This document shows, in pieces, positions 1 to 9,265 of a DNA stretch of 18,718 nucleotides. The DNA comes from Conidiobolus incongruus B7586 (Eukaryota; Entomophthoromycota; Entomophthoromycetes; Entomophthorales; Conidiobolaceae), in NCBI GenBank assembly GCA_000697335.1, contig JNEM01012960.1:1-18718 (forward strand). Direction: 5' to 3'. Below the pieces are notes generated by a model, which saw nothing but the letters and a program-made list of their open reading frames with translations, ran no database searches and was not told the origin of the DNA. The first letter of the stretch is position 1. Every line of letters begins with the position of its first letter. A program made the position numbers and the translations under genes.

Positions 1-76
1 TATATAATTAAGATATATTATTTAATAATAAATAAATATATTTAGATATATATAGTAAACTATTAGTAAAAATATT

Positions 77-130
77 AACCTTTAATATTTAACCAAGGTG
101 AGTTATAAATTTATGGGTTTTTGAGATAAA
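77..130 (+). repeat. Left terminal inverted repeat of the Tc1/mariner element
   Basis: Read forward, this stretch aligns with the reverse complement of 1251-1305 almost without gaps. The central part reads GTTATAAATTTATGGGTTTT here and ATTATAAATTTGTAGGTTTT on the other side. Most mismatches are A/G or C/T, as in the transposase relic; I count three transversions in the outer half and one single-base gap at the inner edge. Confidence 0.8.
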
Positions 131-284
131 GGGATATATTTAACAATATATAACTATATCTTTTTTCTCTTTTTGTTATTATTTTATATTATATTTTATA
201 AATATACTAAATTTTTTTATTAATATTATTATACTTAAATCCCTCTCTAAAAAAATCTACTAGTATATTAATTAACTTTATAAA

Positions 285-1245
285 AATGATAAATCAACTT
301 ATGATATTATTAGAATTACTAGTGTTAACTAGTTTACTATAGTTAAAGCTATTAAGAATAATAATAAAAAAACATTTAAACTTAAACTTAAGTGTGTTAA
401 AATTATAGATAAATATGATAAAAAGTATATTTATAATTTAGTTAGTATAAGTAAATATGGTACTATTATAGAAATATAACAGGAACTATAAAACTATACA
501 AGAATATTAGTTAACACTGATACTATTATATATACTTTATATTAATATAGATACCACTTATACTTTAAGAAAAAATACCCCTAATTAAAGAAATCCTATT
601 ATAAAGTTAGGTAGGAGTTTAAATGTTAATATTAATATTAAACTAAAACTAATTAGAGTAAGGTTATTTAATTTAATGAAATAAAAATATACTTTAGTAA
701 ATTTAATAAAAAAGCTAGATACTTCAAAAAAGATATAAAATTACTTTATAACTATTATATTAATTTTACCTAAAAGTACAATAGTAGGTTAATTATTATT
801 TAAAGATATATGTTGTTTTTAGGTGTAAAGTATCTTTATAAAGTTAATAAAAAAATTAATACTAAAATATATTAAAATATTCTAAACAATAAATTAAAAA
901 AAACCATTGAATAATATAGGTTAAATAAATCTGTTATTATTTTCTAGTAAGATAATACCTTTTGTTATACTATAGCTTCTACTACCAAATAAATTAAAAA
1001 TAACAAGATAACAGTTATAAAATAGTTTTTTTAATTTCTTAACTTTAATCTAATTAAACACCTTTAAAATTAATTAAAAAAAGTTATTAAAGTTTTTTTT
1101 AGTTAAAGATTTAAATTAACTTTAGGAATATATTTAAAAAGTATAAAACAAAATTAACTTTTTTTAATGTAAAAAGTTAGTTGATTTTATATCTCACAAA
1201 CTTAAAGAAGTTAAAAAAGCTAAAGGTAAATATATTAGGTTTTAA
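285..1245 (+). pseudogene. Tc1-type DD34E transposase relic
   Basis: The reading frame starting at positions divisible by three shows Tc1 transposase landmarks in order. A helix-turn-helix-like region covers about 390-560. The W-S-D-E block (first catalytic Asp) is at 669-680 and reads stop-F-N-E, so the Asp codon at 675 has become AAT. The Q-Q-D-N block is at 945-956 with the second Asp (GAT) kept at 951. The block that in the family reads WPSQSPDLNPIEHLW lies at 1023-1067, with the third acidic residue at 1056 changed from GAA to AAA. The spacing from 951 to 1056 is exactly D34E. In the 1023-1067 block every lost codon can be explained by C-to-T or G-to-A. The C-terminal part (QKLVDSMPRRL-like, 1168-1200) continues in the next frame after one single-base shift near 1093-1101 and ends at TAA 1243-1245. 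The N-terminal start is not recognisable. Confidence 0.85.
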
Positions 1246-1250
1246 TTTTT

Positions 1251-1305
1251 TTTATCACTAAAAACCTACAAATTTATAATTTACTTTAGGTAAAATTTAA
1301 GGGTT
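1251..1305 (-). repeat. Right terminal inverted repeat of the Tc1/mariner element
   Basis: This is the mirror partner of 77-130. It begins a few bases after the end of the transposase relic at 1245, which is the usual compact arrangement of Tc1 elements. Similarity fades outward beyond 1305. Confidence 0.8.
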
Positions 1306-2459
1306 TATATTTTAATCAATTAATAGCTAAATATCATTATTTAATAATATATATAATTAATAAATATAATAGATTTTAATTATTTAATTTAAATTTATTT
1401 TATTAAATATTAATCAAGTTATTAATAAAAATATAAGTGTTTTTGATTTTATAACTTACTTTTATAGGTTAGTGTATATATTAAATATTATAACTTTTGC
1501 TAATTATTTTTAATTAAAATATTTTTATAGCTTTAGCTTTAAATATTTTATCATTATTATATAAATTAATAACAAGCTTCAAATTATATTAATAATATTA
1601 ATTAAAAATAATTTAATTAAAAAAATAAGAATTATTATTAATTAACTTTAAAATTTAAAAAATATTCTATATATTATTATAATCTAAAATAATTAATAAT
1701 ATTTGTATATAAAAATATTTAATAACAAAATATATAAAAAAGATAATCTTATTTTAATATTTTAATAAATAATTAAAAATTTTTTCTATAGCTTTAATCT
1801 TTAATTATAGGTATTTTAGCTTGCTTCAAGATTTGTTTAAGTTATAAGGTATTTATTTTATATTTTTATTAATAAAACCAAGTTTAAATTCTAATAAATA
1901 TAATATACTTGGATACTAAAGTTAAAATGTTTTAACAACTTTTTAATTAAAATAAAAAGGTATATTTCAATATGTTTATTAATAATTTAAATTAATTTTC
2001 TAGTTTTAAAATAATTCACTTAACAATGAAAGGTAGATTTAAGCAAAGTATTATTTTTATAATCAGCTTATAAATTTTAAATGATTTCAAAAGGTAGTGG
2101 TTAAGTTTTAAAATTACTAAAATAAAAGACTTTTGATGATTATTAAATAGTTTACATAATTAAATTAAACAATAGTTTTCTAAAAGATACTTTTTTAATG
2201 AAAAAAGTTATATATCAATATATTTAATTTGAAACTATATATTCTCTTATTTATTTTGTATATAATTTTTTTGAAACTAATATGTTTGAAAAATCAGAAA
2301 ATTGAAAAATTTCAAATTTCTATAATTTTAAGGTAAAATAATAAAAAATGTGATGCTTACTTGAATATATTTTTCTAATTTTTTATCATATGAAATCCAA
2401 TAAATTAATATAAGATTAAAATAGGATCGTTTATAATAATAAAATGATTAAAAGGATAT
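1306..2459. other. Unidentified AT-rich decayed repeat DNA up to the thymidylate synthase gene
   Basis: This is almost pure A/T sequence with dense stops in all frames and no intact gene. Composition and texture match the dead transposon to its left, so it is probably further transposon debris, but I could not assign a family. The last 60-100 bases before 2460 should hold the 3' untranslated end of the minus-strand thymidylate synthase gene. Confidence 0.5.
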
Positions 2460-3445
2460 CTATACAGACATATTCATTTCAATCTTCTTATGAGGGTTAT
2501 AATTTTCTAAAATGAAATCGTCATATTGGAAATCTTCAATATTGGTAACCTGTCTCTTGAACTTCAAGGTTGGAAAAGGATTGGGAGTTCTTTGGAGTTG
2601 AGTCTCTAAGGCGGTGATATGATCTTTGTAGACGTGACAATCGCCCATAGTTAAAATGAATTCACCAGGTTCCATGTTACAAATGTGGGCAATCATTAAT
2701 GTAAGAAGAGAATAACTGGCAATGTTGAATGGAACACCTAATCCCATATCACAAGAACGTTGGTACATCTGGCAAGATAGCTTGGGCACTGGGTTTTCAG
2801 CAGTAGGGGTAGATACATAAAATTGACAAAACATGTGACAAGGAGGAAGAGCCATTTTGTTTAAGTCTAAAATAAAATTTTTTGGTTATAAATTAACAAG
2901 CTCGGCAATATATCATAATTGATTGAACGATGAAACTTACCAGCAGGATTCCAAGCACTCATAACAATTCTGCGATCATAAGGCTTATTCTTAATTTTGT
3001 CAATAACGTCCATCAATTGATCAACGCCTTGACCTGTGTAATCTGTATCGCAGTCCTTATACTCGGCTCCGAAATGGCGCCATTGCCAGCCGTATACTGG
3101 ACCCAAGTCACCTTCCCTTCTATCTTTCAAACCAATGGAGTCTAGATATTCTCGAGAACCATTACCATCCCAAATATGAATGCCTTTCTCTTTGAGCAAG
3201 TTAGCATCAGTCTTTCCATTAACAAACCATAGTAACTCTTCAGCAACCCCTCTGAAAAAGACTCTCTTTGTGGTTAGTAATGGGAATGAATCTTTAAGGT
3301 TGAATCTTAAAGAAGGAGGAGCAAAAACTGCAAGAGTGCCAGTTCCAGTTCTGTCTTGACGGAACTCACCATTGCCAATAATATGTCTGATTAAATTAAG
3401 GTATTGGTATTCAGGATGGGTGCTATTATCTTTTCCTTCAGTCAT
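2460..3445 (-). CDS. CDC21: Thymidylate synthase, two exons
   Basis: Thymidylate synthase methylates dUMP to dTMP using 5,10-methylenetetrahydrofolate and supplies the only de novo route to thymidine nucleotides. The coding parts are 2941-3445 (505 bp) and 2460-2866 (407 bp) on the minus strand, joined across a 74 bp GT-AG intron to give 303 residues, the normal size for fungal enzymes (yeast Cdc21 is 304). Visible landmarks are the phosphate-binding Arg32 in DRTGTGT, the Arg158-Arg159 pair before AWNPA, the catalytic Cys178 in LPPCH, the R-S-C-D block at 205-208, Asn216 in GVPFN, and H246/Y248 in GDCHVY. The C-terminus ends M-S-V, close to the conserved M-A-V tail that closes the active site. 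No DHFR domain is fused, unlike plants and many protists. The start at 3443-3445 gives a short N-terminus before the conserved HPEYQYL segment. The divergent neighbour is the LITAF gene, 930 bp away. All key residues are present and it looks functional. Confidence 0.97.
2867..2940 (-). other. Intron of the thymidylate synthase gene
   Basis: The 74 bp intron starts GTAAGT and ends TTTTAG on the minus strand. It splits the Asp169 codon in the conserved [14 protein letters not shown] block, just before the catalytic Cys. Removing it restores the frame and the family sequence exactly. Confidence 0.95.
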
Positions 3446-4375
3446 TTTAAACTCAATATCTAATATACACTACACACCAATATACAAAATATCATATTTT
3501 ATTAATGAATTCATTATTATATTGTGGGATTCGAAAATCAAAATACTAAAATTAATGTTGATTGGCCCAAATCACGAAACTATTAAGGCATTAAAATCAC
3601 GTTAAATTTGATTTGTTAATTTATTTACATATCAATTTGATGTGAATATGTAAAATGACAAAAAAAAATCTATAATGAAATTTCACAATACCAAAGTTTT
3701 TGAGTATAAATAACTATATTATGATATAGTTGCAGCATTGGTATAATACAAATAATATCTAATGTCTGATTTAGCATAAATCAATCAAAATGACCTATGT
3801 GGTATTTAGCAAATATAGATTTATTTTAATATCATACCATTATCCTTAATATATATATTATTCAATTTAAATTTATTCATGGAATATAAGCTATTGTTGA
3901 TACAGAACTAGTATTGAAATTACAAAACAAGGATATTGAATAAAACTTGGGGAAACTTAGGGAATCAAGATATTCATCTAAATACATTGATTCTTAGTTG
4001 AATTTTCAAATTAATAATCATATATTGTTTAAAAAAAATATCCGTTTTGACAACATAAATATTAATCAATGTTATATTCTTTAATATCATTATTTTGTTA
4101 ATTATCGATTTATATTCGTGTATATTTCACCCAATGATAAATCAACACTTATGATCTCCTTTCATAATTTGAGTTTGATACCTAAAAAGGGAATTGCACA
4201 ATAAATTGTTGGGAATAAATACTGCGGAACAACAATTCTCAAATGACTTTTTTTTAAATTTTTTTTAATTGCCAAGCTTACCCTATAATTCAATTTTTTT
4301 ATTTCTTTAAATATATAATCCACCTTCCTTTTAATTGTTCAAATAGCATTCTAATTTTGATAATACTAAATTGAT
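3446..4375. promoter_or_regulatory. Divergent promoter region between thymidylate synthase and the LITAF gene
   Basis: This 930 bp AT-rich gap has no supported gene and must carry both promoters. Long T-tracts lie at about 4248-4270, and a TATA-like stretch (TTAAATATATAAT) sits near 4307-4319, roughly 60 bp before the LITAF start. I looked for an MCB cell-cycle box (ACGCGT), expected for a yeast-like thymidylate synthase promoter, and did not see one. Confidence 0.4.
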
Positions 4376-4868
4376 ATGACTAAGAATAATATTTCCACCT
4401 CTTCAAATCAGCCAACTTCTAGAAATGATAATATAGATCCTAATGACCTTCCTCCAGCTTACACTTCAATTAATGAAGCTACCTCTTTAACTAGCAAACT
4501 TAACCCACCACCTACTCAACATGGTACAACGTCAAGTAATGCTGTTCCTTCAATGGAACCCAGCAGATATAGTCTAGACGACGAAATAGCTAGACATGAA
4601 GATGGAATACCAACCGAAATGTTCTGTCCATTCTGTCAACATAGTATTACTACTCAAGTATCGAGGAGACCAGGTAAAATTATTTAAAATTTTCATTTTA
4701 TCACAAAACTAAATAATAATTATAAAAGGTTTAACTGCTGGTTTGTTGTCAGCCGCTATGTGCTTTGTGTGCTGGCCCCTCTTCTGGGTACCGCTAGTAG
4801 CTCGCTCATGTACCGATGTTGTTCACCGTTGTCCGGAATGCAACGCTGTTATTGCTTCTCAAACTTAA
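4376..4868 (+). CDS. LITAF-domain membrane-associated zinc protein, two exons
   Basis: LITAF-domain proteins are small monotopic proteins of late endosomal, lysosomal or plasma membranes; they fold around one zinc ion and dip a hydrophobic helix into the membrane. Exons 4376-4673 and 4729-4868 join across a 55 bp intron into 145 residues. The first knuckle is C84-P-F-C87, followed by a Cys/Trp-rich hydrophobic segment at about 101-124 (GLLSAAMCFVCWPLFWVPLV), then H132-R-C134-P-E-C137, which is the standard CxxC...HxCPxC layout. The first 80 residues are Ser/Thr/Asn/Pro-rich and probably disordered, with a PPAY motif at 26-29; in animal LITAF such motifs bind WW domains of NEDD4-type ubiquitin ligases. 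A role in membrane trafficking is inferred from the family; no partner gene is nearby. An AATAAA lies at 4913-4918, downstream of the stop. Confidence 0.92.
4674..4728 (+). other. Intron of the LITAF-domain gene
   Basis: A 55 bp GT-AG intron (CAG|GTAAAA ... AAAAG|GT) splits the Gly100 codon between the two zinc knuckles. Without splicing, the frame stops after 103 residues and the second CxxC is lost; with it, the domain is complete. Confidence 0.93.
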
Positions 4869-5962
4869 ACTCACAACTATTCAGAACGATATGTTTTATC
4901 GATCGGTGTATTAATAAATATAATGATATATTAGTAAGAAACTTTTAATTTAAGTACAATATTTTAATTCTCTAATCTAGTATTAATATCAAATTCCTAT
5001 TTATAACAATGTACATATGAAATCAGTATTATATAATTAATTTTTTTTAGTAAAACGCTTTAACATGAAATTTTCATTTATCAAAATCAACTGAAACTTT
5101 GTTGACAGTAGAATTCTCATCACATTGACTTAAAAATTACAAATATATTGTAATCTATTTTGATATAATGAGTGCAAGATGATATCATGGTTTGAATGTT
5201 AGGGTTTTACTGTTTGTTAAGTCGTTCGTATTTTTAAATTTTTTTCTCAGAGTACTACATCAAAATTATCAAAAACTCAAAATCTATGTTGATGATTATT
5301 AAATAATAACTTTTGATGATTATTTGCATTAAATGACTGATTCCAGCAATTTAATTGTAAATGATGAAATATATTTTATTTATGAGTATTATAAATTATG
5401 GAATATATTCGGTTCTGGGCTTGTGAAATGTGTTATAACTTGAATAATTAATCAATTTAATCACTAGGAATATGTGTATTATTCAATATATTGATTAATA
5501 GTATAAATAATATATAATTTTAACAATTGATAATATTACATCCTAATTTCATCATAAAATATAACAGTAACAAAATCAATGATTTATTAATATTTTAATA
5601 TTAAACTATTTGAAAGACATTTCAAAATAAAAAATATTTTCAATACCTTATTGCTATTGCTATTATTAAAATGGTATGAATATGTTATATACAAGTATTA
5701 AACAATCGGAAATTTTATTTCATAAACATTAGGCAGACAAAACGTGAGTATAGGCGGATGTAATTGTGAGTTTAGTGTTTAGCTAAATATATTTACAATA
5801 TTAGATACTTTAAAATAATTGAGTAATAATAAATTACTTGATGTAAAATAAAAATTGCAAAGTCAATATTATAATGAAGATATGATTTATTGATTCATCA
5901 AACAATGATTTAATACATATTATTGATTAACACTTAACTATCAAGCAATATCCCTTTTTGAT
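4869..5962. other. Gene-free AT-rich region between the LITAF gene and hsp20 gene A
   Basis: No coding sequence, RNA gene or repeat family could be supported in these 1.1 kb. It should contain the 3' ends of two convergent transcripts: an AATAAA for the LITAF gene at 4913-4918, and on the minus strand an AATAAA (5886-5891) about 70 bp past the stop of hsp20 gene A. Confidence 0.4.
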
Positions 5963-6400
5963 TTAAGAAATTTGAATGCGACGAGGTTGGGAAGTAGCTT
6001 TCTTGGGAACTTTGACTTCAAGAACACCATTGTTGAACTTGGCAGTGACATTGTCAAAGTCTGAGTCATTTCTTAATTGGATGGATCTGCTGAACTTGCC
6101 GAATGAGCGCTCGGAAACTCTGACATGATTCTGTTCGTATTGTTGATCGCGCTTGGATTCACCTGAGATTTGGAGGTAGTTGTCGTTGATATCTAGCTTA
6201 ACATCTTCAGGCTTGAAGCCAGGTAATTCAGCATGGACTACAGTTTCCTTATCGTTTTCATACACATCGACATTGGGACCAAAGTTACCGAATCCTCTGT
6301 GACGATCATCGAAGAAATGGCCCAAAGAGCGGTTCATAAAGCGATCCAAAGTACGATCGCTATCAAAGAGATGGGGATTGTAAAAGTGCTGCAAAGACAT
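5963..6400 (-). CDS. hsp20: Small heat-shock protein, Hsp20/alpha-crystallin family (gene A)
   Basis: This encodes an ATP-independent holdase chaperone that oligomerises and binds unfolding proteins in the cytosol during stress. It has 145 residues. A short Phe/Arg-rich N-terminal arm (MSLQHFYN..., residues 1-40) is followed by the alpha-crystallin domain at about 43-135, with HAELPGF, ISGESKR, ERSFGKFSRSI and the AKFNNGVLEV motif of the family. The tail carries I-Q-I at 142-144, the IxI motif that docks into neighbouring dimers. No intron is needed. It is most like genes D, E and G in sequence. A TATA-like stretch lies about 95 bp upstream (6492-6501), and the region near 6541-6613 is colinear with the promoter of gene B, but the heat-shock-element core there is degenerate. 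Minus-strand AATAAA at 5886-5891. Confidence 0.97.
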   Translation of the reverse strand: MSLQHFYNPHLFDSDRTLDRFMNRSLGHFFDDRHRGFGNFGPNVDVYENDKETVVHAELPGFKPEDVKLDINDNYLQISGESKRDQQYEQNHVRVSERSFGKFSRSIQLRNDSDFDNVTAKFNNGVLEVKVPKKATSQPRRIQIS

Positions 6401-6904
6401 GGTTGTTAATTGGATTTAATACTTAATTTACTTTTAATATACAGTTATTATTCTTTTTACTTAACAAAGAATATAACATGTCAAATAAAGCATATATATA
6501 CCTAAAAACTCGAGACTGTTAACTGCAATGATATCAAAATGATACTTGATGAAATCATTAAGTTATTTTCATTCAAATATTTAAAAATGATTTAAAAGTT
6601 TCCAGCTAATTGGGCCAAATTGAAATGGATTTGAATCATGTCTAATCCATTTGAAATTATTGATTACTTAGTCTGATATCATCTTTTAGTATGTGTATCG
6701 CTTGCTGTCAATTTAGGGATAGATTACGATACAAATTGATGATGCTATTTTTTTGTTAAATTGAAGAAATATAGTATTAATGCAGGTAATTATATCACTT
6801 GAAACTTATTTTTATAGTTTACAATATAATACTTTAATATAATAAAAATAAATTAAAAAATAATTTGTTTTCAAAAAAATAAAATAAATATTTATAAAAT
6901 ATAT
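6401..6904. promoter_or_regulatory. Promoter region of hsp20 gene A
   Basis: On the minus strand a TATA-like GGTATATATATG lies at about 6491-6503. The block 6541-6613 aligns with 8936-9012 upstream of gene B, sharing the GATGAAATCA and CTAATTGG / GTTAATTGG landmarks. The segment 6549-6565 (ATGAAATCATTAAGTTA) is identical to the reverse complement of 14139-14155 upstream of gene G. At 6595-6605 the sequence reads AAAGTTTCCAG where gene B has AGAATTTTCTAG, so only half of the GAAnnTTC core survives. Confidence 0.55.
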
Positions 6905-7435
6905 CAAATAGATCAATTTCCTGATTTTAGAGCATATATCGAAAATCGAATACAATTGTCACCAACCGAGTGACTGACCGATATTAAGTTTTCACATGTC
7001 CCTCGAATAGGTAGCTATACTATCGAGTGAGTTTCCCTGCTTGGTCCCAAACAGCCACTAGCACGAGATCCATCTAACCCTGTCATGAATGAATCCGCTA
7101 AGGACTATATAAGTTCACTAATAAAAGATGACAAATTAGTTACTATCAAATTAGGCAACCAACGGTTGTTCGATTCATTTAATTTGAAACGTGTTTATTT
7201 TGGTGAAGTTAATCTGGGCACAATGTCCGACCTAGCTCTAGTAGATCCTAGAGTAACTCCATATGATAAAGCAGCCAGGGTTCGTTTGGCTACCCAGCTT
7301 GTAGCTGCTGCTTCCCATATGGTGGGAAAAGTGCTCTCCTATTTGGAGATTCCGTTCGTCAAAACGGTAGTGGAAATCGGGCTGTCGTTGTTACTTGAGG
7401 CAACAACAAAATTTAAATTTAAACATTGTGGTTGA
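6905..7435 (+). pseudogene. Unidentified coding island, GC-richer than its surroundings, broken
   Basis: I do not recognise this gene. An open frame of 116 codons runs from ATG 7085 to a stop at 7433-7435, and coding-like sequence in the same frame continues upstream to about 6905 with roughly two breaks. Base composition is clearly less AT-rich than in the flanks and amino acid use is balanced (for example LGTMSDLALVDPRVTPYDKA, then an Ala/Val/Leu-rich helical part, RLATQLVAAASHMVGKVLSY), so it is not chance AT sequence. There is no hydrophobic signal peptide and no motif I can name. It lies between hsp20 genes A and B, in the opposite orientation, and resembles neither. It could be a fragment of a mobile-element protein (the KAARVRLATQL stretch loosely recalls P-element/THAP9-type transposases), a fossil of a non-retroviral virus gene, or a decayed host gene. 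All three are guesses. Confidence 0.45.
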
Positions 7436-8364
7436 AAATGATATTATACAAAATTATTAATCCTTTGGGCTTTATTCTCAAACGTAATCATTTTGAAATC
7501 ACGTAAATATATTAATATTAGATAACCAATTTCCATTTGGAATGAATCATTAAGTAAAAATTTATTCATAGATAGCATTTAAATTTAAATTTCTAGGACA
7601 GATAAATTTGAACCATCATTCCAATTTTATATCTAACAATGTGAATACTTTTTGTCAAGAACTGAAGCGTATAAAAATAAAATTGTTATAATGAATTTAT
7701 TGAGATTTATTATTATAATACGATTGACAAGGAAATGAAATATGTACTCTAATTTTACATGATGATTTTCTACTCCTATTGATATATTCCAAGTTCAATA
7801 TTTCCAGACAATAGAAATAATGATGACTAGCGTGATAATGGTATTTATTTTTTAGTTACAAATCCATATTAATATAAAAATTAATTTCATCAATCATAAT
7901 GATAATTATTATAAGAATTATTATAATTGACGAATATAAGTGTACAATTTTTTATATCTATTTTATAGGTGATTACAAATTAGCATATTTTAACAACTAA
8001 TATCAATTTTTCCTTAAAAAGCCAATTGAATATAATGTATTCAATTGATAATATAAAAATCATAAATTTATAGCATATCATAATAATAAAATTAATATCA
8101 GTATTTTATTTGTTAATTCAATTGGAGAGTAATAGTAATATACATGACAAATTGATATATTAACTAATGTCCTTTAGATCATATAAAAGTTAAAATTAAT
8201 TTTACAAGGTTAGTAGTTTCAGAATAAAAGTAATAATAAATAGTAAAATGTTTTAGTGATAATAATATAATGTTTATTCAAATTTTAATACAGTAGATTA
8301 AAGAGAATATGGATCAAATGATAACCAAATTGGAAATTGAAAATAGTTACTAAGAGTTAGAATT
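7436..8364. other. Gene-free AT-rich region between the coding island and hsp20 gene B
   Basis: I see no gene in these 930 bp. The right end should hold the 3' untranslated part of the minus-strand gene B; a minus-strand AATAAA lies at 8273-8278, about 90 bp past its stop. Confidence 0.4.
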
Positions 8365-8799
8365 TCATTTGATTTGAATTTTACGTGGTTGAGCATTGGG
8401 TTTCTTGGGAATATTGATTTCAAGGAGACCATTGTTGAACTTGGCCTTGACATTATCAACATCTGAGCCATTGTTTAACTGAATGGAACGTGTGAATTTA
8501 CCAAATGAGCGCTCAGAGACTTTAACGTGATTCTCTTCATACTGCTGATCTCGCTTGGATTCACCTGAGATTTGCAGGATATTGTCGTTGATATCGAGCT
8601 TAATATCCTCGGGTTTGAAGCCAGGTAATTCAGCATGGATTACGGTTTCTTTTTCGTTTTCATATACGTCAATACTGGGATCAAGTTTACCCAATCCTCT
8701 ATGACCATCGAAAAATGGGCGGAATTCACGGTTCAAGAAACGATCCAAGGAATGATCGAAACTGAAGAAGGGATTGTTGTAAAGGCGTTGTAAAGACAT
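8365..8799 (-). CDS. hsp20: Small heat-shock protein, Hsp20/alpha-crystallin family (gene B)
   Basis: A 144-residue Hsp20-type holdase. The N-terminal arm (about 1-40) starts MSLQRLYNNPFF. The alpha-crystallin domain follows with HAELPGFKPEDIKLDINDN, ISGESKRDQQYE, ERSFGKFTRSI and AKFNNGLLEI, and the tail carries I-Q-I at 141-143. The domain start is atypical for the cluster: LDPSIDVYEN where the others read FGPN(I/V)DVYE. It is the left outer member of the mirror-image block and the positional counterpart of gene G, but the two proteins differ at many sites. It is divergent from gene C across 466 bp. A TATA box (TATATAAA, minus strand, about 8883-8892) is 85-95 bp upstream and a heat-shock-element core lies at 8990-9003. 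Confidence 0.97.
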   Translation of the reverse strand: MSLQRLYNNPFFSFDHSLDRFLNREFRPFFDGHRGLGKLDPSIDVYENEKETVIHAELPGFKPEDIKLDINDNILQISGESKRDQQYEENHVKVSERSFGKFTRSIQLNNGSDVDNVKAKFNNGLLEINIPKKPNAQPRKIQIK

Positions 8800-8913
8800 C
8801 GTTGTTTGTTTAGCTTGAGATTTTTATTTAGTATACAATCGTTATTATACTCAATGATGAATGTGACTGACATGATGATGTGTTTATATAGCTAAAATCA
8901 ACCCTAGTTTTTG

Positions 8914-8936
8914 AATATAATTGAAGTCATGGTGAT
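8914..8936 (-). promoter_or_regulatory. 23-bp conserved upstream block, gene B copy
   Basis: Read on the minus strand, ATCACCATGACTTCAATTAT followed by ATT is identical to 14162-14184 upstream of gene G. It sits 115-137 bp before the gene B start and 112-134 bp before the gene G start. The surrounding sequence is much less conserved, which suggests a constrained site, though its factor is unknown. Confidence 0.55.
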
Positions 8937-8989
8937 TCTTGGATGAAATCAACTCAGTATTTCCATTCTCAAATATTTGAAACGAACAC

Positions 8990-9003
8990 TTAGAATTTTC
9001 TAG
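8990..9003 (-). promoter_or_regulatory. Heat shock element core upstream of gene B
   Basis: TTAGAATTTTCTAG contains GAA-TT-TTC with the correct two-base spacing and a partial third unit (G at 9003), matching the inverted nGAAn/nTTCn array bound by heat shock factor. It is about 190-205 bp upstream of the gene B start. The assignment is from consensus only. Confidence 0.6.
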
Positions 9004-9107
9004 TTAATTGGTTGTATGAAACCGGATTATTAATTTATCCAATCAAAACTAAACTTGATAATGATTTTATTGGATGACCATTATTCTATTTAATTCTATG
9101 AAATTTT

Positions 9108-9120
9108 GAAAATTCTAGAT
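9108..9120 (+). promoter_or_regulatory. Heat shock element core upstream of gene C
   Basis: GAAAATTCTAGAT has GAA-aa-TTC-ta-GAt, three consecutive units with the last one imperfect, 146-158 bp before the gene C start. The same 13 bases occur in reverse at the equivalent distance from gene F, although the flanking DNA has diverged. A nearby TTC...GAA (about 9094-9102) may add weaker units. Confidence 0.65.
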
Positions 9121-9265
9121 AATTTTGAAACCAATTCTAAGTTGATTATATAAAATGTGTATAGATACACTTGGAAGAATCTAGTTTTTTGGATCCATTA
9201 TTTTGGTATATAAACCCATTTTCATGGTTAACATGATTAGAATTTAAAACAAGTGTAAAATAAAA

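Larger units (their letters stand above)
77..1305 (+). mobile_element. Dead Tc1/mariner DNA transposon, heavily AT-decayed
   Basis: A Tc1-type element is bounded by terminal inverted repeats (77-130 and 1251-1305) and encloses a relic of one transposase gene on the plus strand. Weaker mirror similarity continues outward to about 1 and 1370, so the true ends may lie farther out and the left end may be cut by the window edge. Flanking TA target duplications cannot be told apart from the surrounding TA-rich sequence. The element is non-autonomous now: many sense codons have become stops and all three catalytic acidic positions I could place are either altered or isolated. Family assignment rests on transposase landmarks in one frame plus the flanking repeats, so I am fairly sure of Tc1/mariner but not of the exact ends. 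Confidence 0.85.
8800..9265. promoter_or_regulatory. Divergent promoter region of hsp20 genes B and C
   Basis: This 466 bp gap is the counterpart of the 460 bp gap between genes F and G (13836-14295 read in reverse). Shared landmarks in the same order are the 23-bp block at 8914-8936, a CCAATCAAA stretch, and the GAAAATTCTAGAT core near gene C. TATA boxes are at about 8883-8892 (for B) and 9207-9214 (TATATAAA, for C, about 50 bp before its start). The identical arm of the inverted repeat begins at about 9228. Confidence 0.65.

Noticed and set aside
1480-1640. Possible hAT-like transposase C-terminus (IALALNILS-like reading)
   Set aside because: The resemblance is limited to a few hydrophobic residues and does not continue into the expected downstream motif, so I left the region unassigned.
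2930-3145. Plus-strand open frame of 71 codons opposite thymidylate synthase
   Set aside because: It lies antisense to conserved thymidylate synthase coding sequence and has no family features; it is a shadow of the real gene. The plus-strand frame at 3372-3605 is rejected for the same reason over its overlap, and the rest is AT-rich chance sequence.
4760-4948. Plus-strand open frame of 62 codons overlapping the LITAF second exon
   Set aside because: It is in another frame than the one that gives the conserved HxCPxC zinc knuckle after splicing, so it is a shadow.
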